Assembly (NCBI GenBank): GCA_021730285.1
Contig: CP082962.1
Location: forward strand, 3,977,501 to 4,041,500
Length of the DNA: 64,000 bases
Direction: 5' to 3'
Source of the DNA: Desulfovibrio sp. JY
Lineage (GTDB): Bacteria > Desulfobacterota > Desulfovibrionia > Desulfovibrionales > Desulfovibrionaceae
A model generated the notes under the pieces. The model did no database searches. It saw nothing but the letters and a program-made list of their open reading frames with translations, and was not told where the DNA came from. Shown here one piece after another: positions 34,101-42,968 of the stretch (its first letter is position 1; each line of letters starts with the position of its first letter). The translations under genes were made by a program, and so were the position numbers.

Positions 34101-36139
34101 TGGCGGATGAAGTTGACCCGGCCGGTGAGCGTGGAAAAGACGTTTCGCGGCCGTTTGTCGCCAACGGCGAAATCCGGGGCGGCCATGGCCGCGACCGTGT
34201 CCGTGACGAAGCGCGACTGGCGGGCAAGCGAAGCCTCGTCGACGCGGTCCGGCGTATCCCCGGGCGTCCCCCAGGCCAGACGCGCGTCGCCGACGGTGGC
34301 CAGCGTCACGCCGAGCACACCGGCGATATTGCCTATCTCGCCGCCAAGGGGCGGCCGGTCGGGCAACAGCCCCTGCCAGGGCTGTTCGCGGTCGTCGCGC
34401 ATGCCGTCGCGGTAGTAGTCGGCCGGGAGGGCCTGGACCCTGGCGGCGGCCGCCGCCGCCTTGGCCAGGGAACGGTTGATGCGGCCGTAAGCCTGGGTGG
34501 GCTTGACCCCGGGCTTGACATCGAAGGCGAACCCCTGGGCAAAGCTGCCCACCCCCTCGCCGTGGCTGGAAAGATAGAGCGAAACCTGGGCCAGGATGTC
34601 CTTGTCGCCGACCAGCCGCCGCAGTGCCCGGGCGCTGGCCACACATTCCGCCTCGACTTCGGCCGAAGCCATACCGACGCCAAGCCGTTCCCGGGTGGCG
34701 GGGATCAGGGCGAGCATGGAAGCCGCCTCGGCCTCGGTCAGCCCGGAATATTCCTCGCGCCACAAAAGCTTGCGCAAGCCGGCCCGCTTTTTGGCCAAAG
34801 CGTCGATGGCCGCCGCGTCCTTTTGTCCCGGCGCCAGGCGCAGGCGCATAAGCTGCGTGCTTAAGCCGTCCACCTCGTCTTTGAGGGTCTCGAGCAAGGC
34901 CTTGTACAGCCTTGTGCGATCCTCGCCGACCTCGTCCTTGGCCGTTGCCCCGGGCTTTAGCGCGATGGCGGTCAACGCGGTCGGGCCGGCCTGCTCCAAG
35001 GCGGAAAGAGCCGCCAGCGTGGCCTTACCTTCCTTAATGGAATGCTTGAGGTCCTTGAGCCTTCCGCGCAGATATTTGCCCTTGGTCCGCAGGGCGGCGT
35101 AAAATTCCCGCAATCCGGCCAGGGCCTGGGCATGGCCGGAAGTGGCCACCAGCAGGGTCGGCCGAGCCGGCGGCGCGGCGGCCAGGGTTCTGGCCAGACG
35201 CACAAGCGTCGCCACGGAGCCGGCCTCGTCCGCGCCCGGGGCATGGCCTGGGGCGAAGGCGGCGGCATCGTAGGGAGCCTCGACCACGAGCAGTTCGCCG
35301 GCAAGAGACGGGTCCGTGCCGGGGAAAAGCAGCATGACGTCATGGGCCACGGCCGGACGCCAGACGGCCTGGCCGGCAAGGGTCGCCCCCGGCCCGGCCG
35401 GATCGCCGGTCAGCTTCGTGTAATCGCCGAACAGCTCCCGGGCCGCGGCGGCGGACAGCAGGAAGCGCGGAAACCGCACCGGGGTCAGCTCGAATTTGTC
35501 CTTGAACATGCCGGCGTCGGCCGGATCGTCGGCGGGGCTGTCGTCGACATAGATCACGGCCTTGGCGTCGAGCTGGGCGGCGGCCTGCCAGTTGCGGCCC
35601 GAATCGAGGTCCATGAGCACGATGGCCCCGGCCGGAAGCTTGCCGTCGAAGTCGCGGTAGGCCCCCTTGCCGGCGTAAAGAACGGGGCCGGTCAGGCCGT
35701 GTGGCGGCACGGTCCCGGGGGACAGGGCATTGAGCGCCAAGGGGGCGATGGGGGCTTGGCCGCCGCCGGCAACGGCAAGCGTTGCCGGTGAGTGGGCCAC
35801 CACGGGCAGACGGTAGGCCAGCCGCTCCACGTCGCCGACGCCAAGGCCCTTGAAAAAGGCCTCCAGGGCGTCGGCCGCGACCGCGCAGCCGGCCGAACCC
35901 GTTTCGCGATCGCCAAGTCCGGCCAGGGCCAGGGTGACGCCGCGCTCCAGGGAACCGCCATCAAGCGGCGCGGCCAGCCAGGCCCCGGCCATGGCCGCGG
36001 CGCGCGGATCGGCCTTGGCGAGCTTCCGGGCCGGTCTGGCCCAGGCGCTTACGACGACGCACAGCAGGCACACGACAAGCGCCGCCCGGACGGCCAGCCG
36101 CCCGACTGCCCGGCTTTTTTGCGATAGGGCCTGCGCCAT
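31115..36139 (-). CDS. Giant FtsX/MacB-type permease fused to a degenerate M28 peptidase-like domain
   Basis: 1674 residues. After a signal anchor (about 15-35) comes a PA/M28-like region (50-350). The expected metal motifs are altered: H-Y-D is P-Y-D (289-291), and G-A-D-D-N is G-A-D-E-A (302-306), so zinc binding is doubtful. Residues 350-1000 are mixed helical and beta, with a carboxypeptidase-regulatory-like patch (TRGGFLVSGLANKKYVLDK). From about 1020 there are three to four membrane segments, a permease start (VRTALTCLTLVILTF), a periplasmic MacB-like domain and a C-terminal FtsX triplet (LIVLNTMIGAVFERKREIG). A soluble tail of about 150 residues follows. It lies 6 bases after the LolD-type ATPase gene: an ABC exporter or envelope-remodelling system. 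Confidence 0.8.
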   Translation of the reverse strand: MAQALSQKSRAVGRLAVRAALVVCLLCVVVSAWARPARKLAKADPRAAAMAGAWLAAPLDGGSLERGVTLALAGLGDRETGSAGCAVAADALEAFFKGLGVGDVERLAYRLPVVAHSPATLAVAGGGQAPIAPLALNALSPGTVPPHGLTGPVLYAGKGAYRDFDGKLPAGAIVLMDLDSGRNWQAAAQLDAKAVIYVDDSPADDPADAGMFKDKFELTPVRFPRFLLSAAAARELFGDYTKLTGDPAGPGATLAGQAVWRPAVAHDVMLLFPGTDPSLAGELLVVEAPYDAAAFAPGHAPGADEAGSVATLVRLARTLAAAPPARPTLLVATSGHAQALAGLREFYAALRTKGKYLRGRLKDLKHSIKEGKATLAALSALEQAGPTALTAIALKPGATAKDEVGEDRTRLYKALLETLKDEVDGLSTQLMRLRLAPGQKDAAAIDALAKKRAGLRKLLWREEYSGLTEAEAASMLALIPATRERLGVGMASAEVEAECVASARALRRLVGDKDILAQVSLYLSSHGEGVGSFAQGFAFDVKPGVKPTQAYGRINRSLAKAAAAAARVQALPADYYRDGMRDDREQPWQGLLPDRPPLGGEIGNIAGVLGVTLATVGDARLAWGTPGDTPDRVDEASLARQSRFVTDTVAAMAAPDFAVGDKRPRNVFSTLTGRVNFIRQGELFPERPAPDTVLCVYQGKTRFYAMTDTRGGFLVSGLANKKYVLDKAVIEGFRFDPDTGAAMWAIDKKQTGKEAYRVKMNRNAMETDLIMFACEQTTLFSAFDPRSFRYFTRIDLLDARREAPPLRMWFSRLDTLDSTLLSIFLEPGTPFKCILSDTVLARKLILLNASPQNPTGSGYLIDSWPLLPATEMLGARDMWELLGPRVKNLEDHGVVSERIRELEAKGRNLYDKAVAAGRDRRYDAMIADARASWGLAVRVYNDVEKTQRDVLLGVLFYIALFIPFAYCVERVVFNYADIHKRIAAFLAILAAVIAVVYQVHPAFALTYSPLVVILAFFILGLSVMVGLIIFMRFEREMTSLQRRASHAGAAEIGGMRAFTAAFVIGVSNLRRRKVRTALTCLTLVILTFTIMSFTSVKSTRDEGAVLYAEHAPYHGVLLKNVGWRSLPPEALSVVRDAYGRDDVVAPLAWLELPEKTLSPATSIRAGKAVETVQGLIGLSPAEGQAGRMRGVLTAGRWFEPGQRDAVILPVPMAGRLGVGPGDTVTLFGRPFTVAGLFDRNALDTRVDLDGESLTPVVYPSEASVEVSEAEKEAAESGDDVRTMQSRYQHVDDDLTAIIPYDTLMGLGGQLKSILVAPRNAVLALGKTQADDGSALAMKLADRFGLTVFSGQDGGVYLYHAGDSLGYAGVPNILVPLVISVLIVLNTMIGAVFERKREIGVYTAVGLAPSHVSFLFIAEALAFAVISVVLGYLLAQVCAGLLSGTPLWAGMTANYSSMAGVAAMGLVIGVVLLSVIYPSRVAGQIAIPDVNRSWTLPTPVDGIIRTRLPFLVRVREQECAGGFLFDYYQTHQDVSHGLFATADVRCLFDCPWEVPGASPHPREHHAAFWELSSCMSLTGTVWLAPFDFGIKQEVTILFVPSADTPGYLEIDVELSRVAGEAGMWKRLNKGFVNDLRKQLLVWRSLEESVRTSYEDKVFTQFREQLRRAANAKEGA

Positions 36140-36145
36140 GGACCC

Positions 36146-36886
36146 TCAGTCCTCTCTGGTCCCGATGGTTCCCACGGAAATATTGAGCTGGTCGCGTTCC
36201 TCGATCTTGTCGATACGGCCGTCGCGAATCCAGACAACCCGGTCGGAAACATTGAGCATCTTGTAGTCGTGGGTGGCCGAGATGACCGTGACGCCCCGCT
36301 CGCTGCTTAAGCGCTTTAAAAGCGCGATGATCTCTTCGCCGGTGGTGAGGTCCAGGTTGCCGGTGGGTTCGTCGGCCAGGATGATGGACGGGGTGTTGGC
36401 CAGGGACCGGGCGATGGCCACCCGCTGCTGCTGGCCGCCGGAAAGCTCCTGGGGCCTGTGGGCGTGGCGATCGCGAAGCCCCACCAATCCCAAAAGCTCC
36501 AGCCCCTTTTCCGTGGCCTCGTCCTGGGGCACGCCGGCAAAGGTCATGGGTAGGGTGACGTTTTCCAGCGCCGTCATGACCTGGATGAGGTTGAAGGTCT
36601 GGAAGATGTAGCCGATCTTGCGGTTTCGAAGCCAGGCCAGCTCGTAGGCGTCGAGCTGGGCGATATCCACCTCGTCGATGAACACCTTGCCGGAGCTCGG
36701 CTTGTCCAGGCCGCCGATCATGTTGAAAAGCGTGGATTTGCCCGAGCCCGATGGCCCCATGATGGACAGGTATTCGCCGGCCCGTATGGTCAGGTCCACG
36801 CCGCGAAGGGCCGTGACCTCCTGGGCGCCCATGGTGAAGGTCTTGGCCACCCCGGCCACGCGGACGATATTGTGCGCCTCGGCCAT
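36146..36886 (-). CDS. ABC transporter ATPase, LolD/MacB type
   Basis: 246 residues. Walker [11 protein letters not shown]-loop FQTFNLI, signature [15 protein letters not shown], Walker [13 protein letters not shown] and the H-loop SATHD are all intact. Short length and the NLD ending of Walker B place it with LolD/MacB/FtsE ATPases that drive FtsX-fold permeases. The two flanking permease genes (36936 and 31115) are its natural partners. The ATG at 36886 is chosen by homology length; an upstream GTG/ATG frame would overlap the preceding gene. Confidence 0.92.
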   Translation of the reverse strand: MAEAHNIVRVAGVAKTFTMGAQEVTALRGVDLTIRAGEYLSIMGPSGSGKSTLFNMIGGLDKPSSGKVFIDEVDIAQLDAYELAWLRNRKIGYIFQTFNLIQVMTALENVTLPMTFAGVPQDEATEKGLELLGLVGLRDRHAHRPQELSGGQQQRVAIARSLANTPSIILADEPTGNLDLTTGEEIIALLKRLSSERGVTVISATHDYKMLNVSDRVVWIRDGRIDKIEERDQLNISVGTIGTRED

Positions 36887-36935
36887 GCCGCGCCGTCTCC
36901 CGATTTCTGCTAGGTCCGGAAACCGCGTCCGAACG

Positions 36936-37667
36936 TCATTCCTGAGCCCGCATGGCCTCGACGGGCCGCATCCGGGCGGCCACGATGGCCGGGTACACCA
37001 CGCCAAGAAGGCTCAGGCCCGCGCCCACCGTGATGGACACGGCCAGGACCCGGCCGAGGCCGGCCACGGACGTCGCCGCCGTCCCGGACAGGCCGTAGCG
37101 GACAAGGCCCACCAGAAGCGCGCCCAGGATGCCGACCAACGCGCCGACAAACGAGCCGGCCAGCCCCTGCATGCCGGCTTCGAGCAAAAAAAGCCGTAAA
37201 ATGAAGCGGTCAAGCGCTCCCAGGCACTTCATGGTGCCGATTTCCCGAAACCGCTCGGTCACGGCCATGAGCTGGGCGTTGACGATGCCCACCGTGCACA
37301 CCAGAAGCGACAGCATGACGATCCAGCGCTCCTTGGGGCTGGCCCCAAGGCTCTCGGCCTCGGCGGCGGCCAGGGCCGGCGGCGGCGCCACGGCGGGCAG
37401 GTCATAGCCGGCGTCGATGAGCGCAGCGCGAAAGCCGGGTTTTCCGGCGCGCAACATGCCGGAAGCGATCTCGGAGCCGGTCAAGATGAAGCTTAAAAAG
37501 GCCACGGCCAAAACGAGGCTCGCCACCGTGACCATGGAACGCAAAAACCGGACGCGGATGTTTTTAACGCTTATTTCGAGCGCCTTGCGAAACGGCAACA
37601 CGACCTGTCTGGCGATCTTCGCCCGACCGGGCGCAAGGGAAGAGGAAATACCGTGCCTGTGCCGCAT
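36936..37667 (-). CDS. Short FtsX-like permease
   Basis: About 243 residues. It opens cytoplasmically (FRKALEISVKNIRVRFLRS), has a first membrane helix near 60, a short periplasmic loop instead of a full MacB domain, then three helices with TERFREIGTMKCLGALD, the FtsX coupling motif, and ends VEAMRAQE. It is the upstream permease of the ABC unit. The start is uncertain: ATG 37667 without clear SD, or GTG 37697. Confidence 0.85.
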   Translation of the reverse strand: MRHRHGISSSLAPGRAKIARQVVLPFRKALEISVKNIRVRFLRSMVTVASLVLAVAFLSFILTGSEIASGMLRAGKPGFRAALIDAGYDLPAVAPPPALAAAEAESLGASPKERWIVMLSLLVCTVGIVNAQLMAVTERFREIGTMKCLGALDRFILRLFLLEAGMQGLAGSFVGALVGILGALLVGLVRYGLSGTAATSVAGLGRVLAVSITVGAGLSLLGVVYPAIVAARMRPVEAMRAQE

Positions 37668-37798
37668 CGACCGTCCATGGGCGGGCAAGACCGCCACGTT
37701 CCTGTTTTTTCCCGAAATACAAAAAGGTTAATTTCGATTCTTGACAGAAAGCCGGCGCGTTGCCAAGGCCGTCAAGCGTCGTGAGGGTGACGACGCCT

Positions 37799-39175
37799 TT
37801 ATTTTTTGGCGCGCTTTTTGGGAATCTCGATGCCGTATTTCTGGATTTTGTAGTTGAGCGCCCGGCGGCTGACGCCCAAAAGCGGCGCGGCGGCCTTCTG
37901 GACCCAGTTGGCCTGCTCCAGCGCCCGCACGATGGCCGCCTTCTCGCTGGCGTCAAGCGACAGCGGCTCCTCGCCTTCGGCCGGACGGCGCGGCCCCTTG
38001 CCCGCGAGCGGCAGCTGGAGATCTTCCGAGGCGAGCACCCCGTCCGTGCACAGGACCACGCCGGCCTCCAGGGCGTTTCGCAGCTGGCGCACGTTGCCCG
38101 GCCAGGGATAGGCGGTCAGGTAGGCCATGGTCTCGGCCGGCACGGTCACGATCGGCATGCCCTGGGCGGCGCAGAACTGACGGATGAAATGCTCGGCCAG
38201 GACGGGGATGTCCTCGCGCCGCTCCCGCAGCGGCGGCACATTGATGGTCACCACCTTGAGGCGATAGAGCAGGTCCTCGCGGAAAACCCCCTGGGAGACC
38301 TGCTCGAAAATGTCGGCGTTGGTGGCGGCAATGACCCGGCAGTCCACCTGGATTTCCCGCACGTCGCCGATACGGCGTATCCGGTGATTTTCCAGAAACC
38401 GCAGCAGCCGCAGCTGCATCTCGTTGGAGATGTTGCCGATTTCGTCGAGGAAAAGCGTCCCTTTGTCGGCCTGCTCAATGAGCCCCTTCTTGTCCTTGAC
38501 GGCGTGGGTGAACGAGCCCTTGACGTGGCCGAAAAGCTCGGATTCAAGCAGCCCCGCCGGCGTGGAGCCGCAGTCGACCGTCACCAGCGGCCCGGCCTTG
38601 CGCAGGCTCCTGCGGTGAATGCAGTTGGCGACAAGCTCCTTGCCGGTGCCGGACTCGCCAAGGACGAGCACGTTGACGTCGCGGGAGGCCACACGCTCGA
38701 TCAGCGCGGCCAGATCGCGCATGGCCGGACTTTTGCCCACGAGCCCGGACTCGGCCATGTCCGACGGCAGCGAATTTTCGCCGCCTCCGAACTTGGCGAA
38801 GACCTCGGCCACGCGCGAAAGCAACTCCTGGCCGTCGAAGGGCTTGGTCAGGTAATCCACGGCCCCGTGCTTGATTGCCTCGACCGCGCCGGGAATGCTG
38901 CCGTGGGCGGTGAGAAAGATGATGGGCAGTCTCAGGCCACGGCGCACCATCTCTTCCTGAAGGCGCATGCCGTCCATGCCGGGCATGCGGATATCGGAAA
39001 TGAGCAGGCGCACGGGCCGCGAGGAAAGTATCTCCAGGGCCTCGGCCCCGTCCTGGGCCGTGACCACGTCGTAACCGGCCGAGACCAGGCGGACCTCCAA
39101 CACCTCCAGGATATGGGGGTCGTCATCCACGGCCAGGATGATCTTGCGCGGTTCCGGGGCGTTTTTCATTGGCAT
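37799..39175 (-). CDS. GlrR/QseF-like response regulator with altered sigma-54 loop
   Basis: 458 residues. Receiver with D61 (LLISDIRMPGMDG) and LTAHGSIPGAVEA, as in GlrR. AAA+ domain with Walker A GESGTGKE (173-180), Walker B GTLFLDEIGN, WPGNVRQL. The sigma-54 contact loop reads G-S-F-T-H-A (220-225) instead of GAFTGA. The C-terminal Fis-type helix-turn-helix (VQKAAAPLLGVSRRALNYKIQKYG) is intact. Third gene of the kinase-lipoprotein-regulator set, 28 bases after the lipoprotein. It may still activate sigma-54, or may have shifted to another mode. Confidence 0.88.
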   Translation of the reverse strand: MPMKNAPEPRKIILAVDDDPHILEVLEVRLVSAGYDVVTAQDGAEALEILSSRPVRLLISDIRMPGMDGMRLQEEMVRRGLRLPIIFLTAHGSIPGAVEAIKHGAVDYLTKPFDGQELLSRVAEVFAKFGGGENSLPSDMAESGLVGKSPAMRDLAALIERVASRDVNVLVLGESGTGKELVANCIHRRSLRKAGPLVTVDCGSTPAGLLESELFGHVKGSFTHAVKDKKGLIEQADKGTLFLDEIGNISNEMQLRLLRFLENHRIRRIGDVREIQVDCRVIAATNADIFEQVSQGVFREDLLYRLKVVTINVPPLRERREDIPVLAEHFIRQFCAAQGMPIVTVPAETMAYLTAYPWPGNVRQLRNALEAGVVLCTDGVLASEDLQLPLAGKGPRRPAEGEEPLSLDASEKAAIVRALEQANWVQKAAAPLLGVSRRALNYKIQKYGIEIPKKRAKK

Positions 39176-39203
39176 TGCGTGCTCGCGGCCACGGCGGCGG
39201 GCA

Positions 39204-39818
39204 TCAGAAATTGCTCAGGCCCTTTTTCTTTTCCTGAATCTGCTGGTGGATGGTTTCCAGGGCCCGGACCTGCTGCTGGAGGCTCTTGCGCACCTGGGCC
39301 TCGCGTTCGGTCAGCTTCTTGGCGCATTCCTTGTCCAGGGCGGCCTTTTGCTCCTTGAGCGCGGAGGCCGGACGCAGCGTATGCAGGGCCGGCAGCAGAA
39401 AACGCAGGTCCTCGCCGTTGCCGCCGGGAGGCGAGGCCTTGGCCCAGGCGTCGAGCAGGTCGAGGGCCGCGGCGTACTCCGTGTCGTTGGCGGCCTGGGC
39501 CAGCTTGACCGCACCCAACGCGAACTGGGAACGCAGACGCACGGTCCGATCCTTTTCGACCGTGCACGCCTCGCGCCACAAGGCCATGGCATAGCGCAGC
39601 TTGCCTTCGTCGTAGGCGCACACGCCCTGGTCATACAGGGTATTGTGGTCGGGTTCGCAGGCCGGGGAGACGGACGCCGCATGGGCCGTCGCTATCGGCG
39701 GCGCGGGGGCGACGGGAACGGGTGGCTTCTTGGCGCAGCCGACGGCGGCGCAAAACGCCAGGGCGCAAAGCGCCCAAGCGAGGTTCTTTCCGAACAGGGA
39801 AGTCGCGTGGTGGACCAT
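39204..39818 (-). CDS. QseG-like lipoprotein
   Basis: 204 residues. A lipobox lies after the signal segment (FCAAVGC, Cys at about 28), then a Pro/Ala-rich linker, a helical TPR-like middle with two Cys (ACEPDH, GVCAYDEGKLRYAMALW), and a C-terminal charged coiled coil of about 45 residues. In enterobacteria qseG encodes an outer-membrane lipoprotein between glrK and glrR; the position, lipidation and coiled coil match, though direct sequence similarity is low. The start is 1 base after the kinase stop. Confidence 0.7.
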   Translation of the reverse strand: MVHHATSLFGKNLAWALCALAFCAAVGCAKKPPVPVAPAPPIATAHAASVSPACEPDHNTLYDQGVCAYDEGKLRYAMALWREACTVEKDRTVRLRSQFALGAVKLAQAANDTEYAAALDLLDAWAKASPPGGNGEDLRFLLPALHTLRPASALKEQKAALDKECAKKLTEREAQVRKSLQQQVRALETIHQQIQEKKKGLSNF

Positions 39819-39819
39819 A

Positions 39820-41274
39820 TCAGCTTGTTGTCCCCTCGACAGGGATTGTAAAGTAAAACGTGCAGCCTTTGCCGGACAGGCTCGACAGCCAGATGTTGCC
39901 GCCGTGGGCTTCGACGATGGTCTTGGCGATGGACAGGCCAAGGCCGATGCCGTCAGTCGTGCGCTTGGTGCGCGCGCCCCGGTAATATTTGCTGAAGACG
40001 TGGGGCTGTTCCTCTTCGGGAATGCCCGGGCCTTCGTCCGTTATGCTCAAAAGAAGCTTGTGGCCGCCGTCGGCCATCTCCAACCCCACCAGCACCGTGC
40101 GCTCGGGCGGCGAAAACTTCACCGCGTTGCCGATCAGGTTGTAAAGCGCCTGTCCCAAAAGCTCCCGATCGCCGACCACGGACACGATGTCGCGGCCCAC
40201 GCGCGCCGTCAAGCGGATGAGCTTGGCTTCCGCCGCCGGCGCGGCTTTTTCCAGGGTTTCCCGGACCAGCTCCTCGGGATTGAAGGTCGCCGGGGAGAGA
40301 TCCACGATTTGCGAGGCCATGCTCGAGACCTTGAGCAGGCTCGTCAGCATGACGGAAATGCGCTGGAGCTCGTCGCTGGCGATGTCGAGAAAGCGTTTCT
40401 GGCGCTCGTTGACGTCGCCGAGCACCCGCTCGCGCATGAGGTTGACCGATTCGCGAATGGACGTCAGCGGCGTCCTGATCTCGTGGCTGACCATGTCGAT
40501 GAAGTCCGTGCGCATGCGCTCTTCTTCCTTGAGGCGCACGGTCATATCGTTAAAGGCCGCCCCGAGTTCGCCCAGCTCGTCCCTGGACAACACGCGGATG
40601 GGCTCGAGACGCCCGTCGCGGGTGTAGGCCCGAATGCCCCGGCGCAGCTCACGCAGGGAACGGCTCAAGGAATAGGTGAGATACAGGATGCCGAGCAGTC
40701 CCACGGCAATGGAGATGGCAAGGCCGGTGACACCGCGATTGGACGCCACCTCGCCGATGCGGAAAAGCTCCCGCATGCCCGATTCCAGCACCCGCTCGTT
40801 GTCCTGGCGGGCGCTGACCACGATGCGCATCCATTTGTTGAGCTTCTCCTGGTCGATCCAGGGCTCGCCGGCCAGCTCCTTGCCCTGGGCCAGATCGGGG
40901 AAGGCCTCGCGGAATTCGGCGTGCAGCTCCTCCCAGGCGGAAAAGCCCTCGTAGCGAAACCACAGGATGCTCCAGATGGCATTCTTGTATTCGTTGAGCG
41001 CATTGAGAAAATTTTTCTTGTACTCGTCGGAATGCAGGATCTCGTACTTCTTCTGGTTCTCTTCCATGGCCAGCAGACTGTCGACCAGCCGCTGGGAGAT
41101 GCTCAGGACCTCGATGCGGACCTTGACGATGTCCCGGGAGATATTGACGGATTCCTTGATGTAGATCAGCAGCGTGGAGGTGGTGAAATAGGCCACGACC
41201 ATGATCCCGATATAGACCGCCAGCAGCTTGAAGAGGATGCCGTATTGCTTGATGGGTCTGCGGTAGAGATACAT
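39820..41274 (-). CDS. GlrK/QseE-like sensor histidine kinase
   Basis: 484 residues. Two membrane helices (about 13-36 and 183-203) enclose a 145-residue all-helical periplasmic sensor, followed by HAMP (204-256), HisKA with H264 (SHEIRTPLTS), and HATPase boxes N (NLIGNAVKF), G1 (DEGPGIP) and G2 (GIGLGLS). Domain order and helical sensor resemble GlrK/QseE. It heads the three-gene signalling operon. Confidence 0.9.
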   Translation of the reverse strand: MYLYRRPIKQYGILFKLLAVYIGIMVVAYFTTSTLLIYIKESVNISRDIVKVRIEVLSISQRLVDSLLAMEENQKKYEILHSDEYKKNFLNALNEYKNAIWSILWFRYEGFSAWEELHAEFREAFPDLAQGKELAGEPWIDQEKLNKWMRIVVSARQDNERVLESGMRELFRIGEVASNRGVTGLAISIAVGLLGILYLTYSLSRSLRELRRGIRAYTRDGRLEPIRVLSRDELGELGAAFNDMTVRLKEEERMRTDFIDMVSHEIRTPLTSIRESVNLMRERVLGDVNERQKRFLDIASDELQRISVMLTSLLKVSSMASQIVDLSPATFNPEELVRETLEKAAPAAEAKLIRLTARVGRDIVSVVGDRELLGQALYNLIGNAVKFSPPERTVLVGLEMADGGHKLLLSITDEGPGIPEEEQPHVFSKYYRGARTKRTTDGIGLGLSIAKTIVEAHGGNIWLSSLSGKGCTFYFTIPVEGTTS

Positions 41275-41343
41275 GGCGGTGGGGGACGGCGGCAGGGCGG
41301 CGTTTGCGCGGCAAGGGGATGCGGGGAAAACCCTGTCCCGATG

Positions 41344-41847
41344 TTATTTGGCGGCGAAGAGTTCCTGCTCGAGGGTATGGGGCCGGCGGATGTTGGTCAG
41401 CACCAGCCGCTGGCTGCTCGAGGCGGTGAGGATGACCTTGCCGTAGCCGAGAAGCCCGCCGAAAAGCCCTGGCTCGCACTTGACCGACTCGACCTTGCCG
41501 ATGTCCAGGGAAAAGGAGCCAAAGAGGGCGTCGTCGCACACAAGCCGCCGGTCCGTAACTCCCACCCGCAGCGTGAAAAAGGAGAAAAGCCGCACCAGGG
41601 CGAGAAGCGTGAAGAGGATGAAAAAGACGTAGCGTACGAGCCAGACCGCCACGGTGATGATCTTGGGCAGGAATTTCTCAAGCTCGTCGGGGACCTTGAA
41701 TTGGGCCAGGGAAAGCAGGGTCGGGCCGCTCGACCAGATGACGAGCGCCACCACGAAAAGTAGCACGGCCTTGGCCAGCACAACCCAGTGCTTGCCGGTC
41801 CGGTACAGAATTTCCTCTCCCTCGAAAACGAGGCCGTTTAAACTCAT
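41344..41847 (-). CDS. Membrane protein with bacterial PH domain
   Basis: 167 residues. It starts MSLNGLVFEGEEILYRTGKHW, has two membrane helices (about 22-42 and 65-93) and then a PH-like domain (LRVGVTDRRLVCDDALFGSFSLDIGKVESV in parts, ending in LTNIRRP). This is the bPH_2/YdbS style. Role unknown. It lies 69 bases after the kinase gene on the same strand, with no clear SD. Confidence 0.75.
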   Translation of the reverse strand: MSLNGLVFEGEEILYRTGKHWVVLAKAVLLFVVALVIWSSGPTLLSLAQFKVPDELEKFLPKIITVAVWLVRYVFFILFTLLALVRLFSFFTLRVGVTDRRLVCDDALFGSFSLDIGKVESVKCEPGLFGGLLGYGKVILTASSSQRLVLTNIRRPHTLEQELFAAK

Positions 41848-41957
41848 GGCTTCCCTACCCCCAAGGCGACATGTCCGCCCCGGCCGCCAACGACGCGACC
41901 ATAGGCAGTGCGAGGGATTATCCGAAAATGGCGTCCAAGGCAAAGCCTTCCTCGGGC

Positions 41958-42968
41958 TCATCCCGCAAGCGACGCCACAGCCAGCGCCCAGGCGGCGCAA
42001 AGCGCCCCGGCCGCCGCCAGACCGAAAAGCGTCTGGGCTGCCGGACCAGGCCGTCCCCCGTGCCGAAGCGTCCATCCGGCAACAAGTCCCAGGACCGCCC
42101 CGGAGACAAAGCCGAACAGATGGCCGGCCAGATCCACCGCGCCGGTATCCTCGGAGCCGGCTCCGAGCATGGCAAGGAGCATCAGCACCGCGCCGGCCGC
42201 GACAAAGCGGCGCACCGACAGCCTGGGATGCGGGGGGCAGGCCAGGCGCATGCCGCCAAGGGCCCCGAGCGCCCCGAAAACCGCTGTCGAAGCGCCCAGA
42301 AAATAGAGCCCCGGTCCCTGGATGCAGGCCTTGAGCACATTGCCGCCGATCCCGGCCGCAACCGTCAGGGCGAGCCCGAGCCCAAGCCCGGTCTCCCGGC
42401 ACAAAAAGCTCAAAAAAAGCGCGGCGCAGGCGACGTTGCCGAAAAGATGGGCCGGATCGGCGTGCAGACACAGGGCCGTTGCGGCGCGCCACCACTGGCC
42501 GGCCAGCATGGCCGCCGTGTCGCCGCCGCCAACGGTCTTCCACGGGATGCGCCGGCCGAAAAGCGTGGCGTCACCGAGCAAAAGACCCCAAAACCCCGCC
42601 GTCACGCCCATGACGGCCAAAACGGACCAGGTCGCCGAAGGCCGCGACGGCTCCGCTTCGGGATCGGGCAACACGACGTTTTCCCGCTCGTCCAGATACG
42701 CCCGGATTTCGGCCAGGGCCTCGTCGGCCCGGCGACGGGGCACGTAAAGCCGCCAGGCCCCGTCCTGACGCCTCAGCGCATGGGGAATGCCGCGCGCGGT
42801 CAGCACGTACGTCCAGTCCCTGGCCCGGATTTCCGTGACCGGCCAGCCGTTTTCGGTCGGCAGATCGGGAGTGAGGTCGCGCAGCCCCGGGCGCGGCCAC
42901 AGAAGCGGCCGCCTAGGAGAAGGCGACGCCCCATCGGCCATGGGCTTGCGGGGAACGCCGTCGCTCAT
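41958..42968 (-). CDS. Rhomboid-family intramembrane serine protease
   Basis: 336 residues. An N-terminal soluble segment of about 115 residues precedes six membrane helices. The catalytic Ser is in FLGASTAVFG, the catalytic His in DLAGHLFGF, and HADPAHLFGN carries the conserved H/N pair of helix 2. The N-terminal cytoplasmic part is reminiscent of a small alpha/beta domain in other rhomboids. Substrates unknown. Confidence 0.88.
   Translation of the reverse strand: MSDGVPRKPMADGASPSPRRPLLWPRPGLRDLTPDLPTENGWPVTEIRARDWTYVLTARGIPHALRRQDGAWRLYVPRRRADEALAEIRAYLDERENVVLPDPEAEPSRPSATWSVLAVMGVTAGFWGLLLGDATLFGRRIPWKTVGGGDTAAMLAGQWWRAATALCLHADPAHLFGNVACAALFLSFLCRETGLGLGLALTVAAGIGGNVLKACIQGPGLYFLGASTAVFGALGALGGMRLACPPHPRLSVRRFVAAGAVLMLLAMLGAGSEDTGAVDLAGHLFGFVSGAVLGLVAGWTLRHGGRPGPAAQTLFGLAAAGALCAAWALAVASLAG

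Noticed and set aside
37751-37766. TTGGCA-N8-GC on the minus strand upstream of the short FtsX permease, resembling a -24/-12 promoter
   Set aside because: The -24 part is good but the -12 part (CGGC) is poor, and GG-N10-GC is frequent by chance at this GC content.
37776-37808. 7-bp hairpin GCGTCGT/ACGACGC followed by T-rich sequence on the plus strand
   Set aside because: No plus-strand gene ends here and the T-rich part is the coding end of the minus-strand regulator; probably chance.
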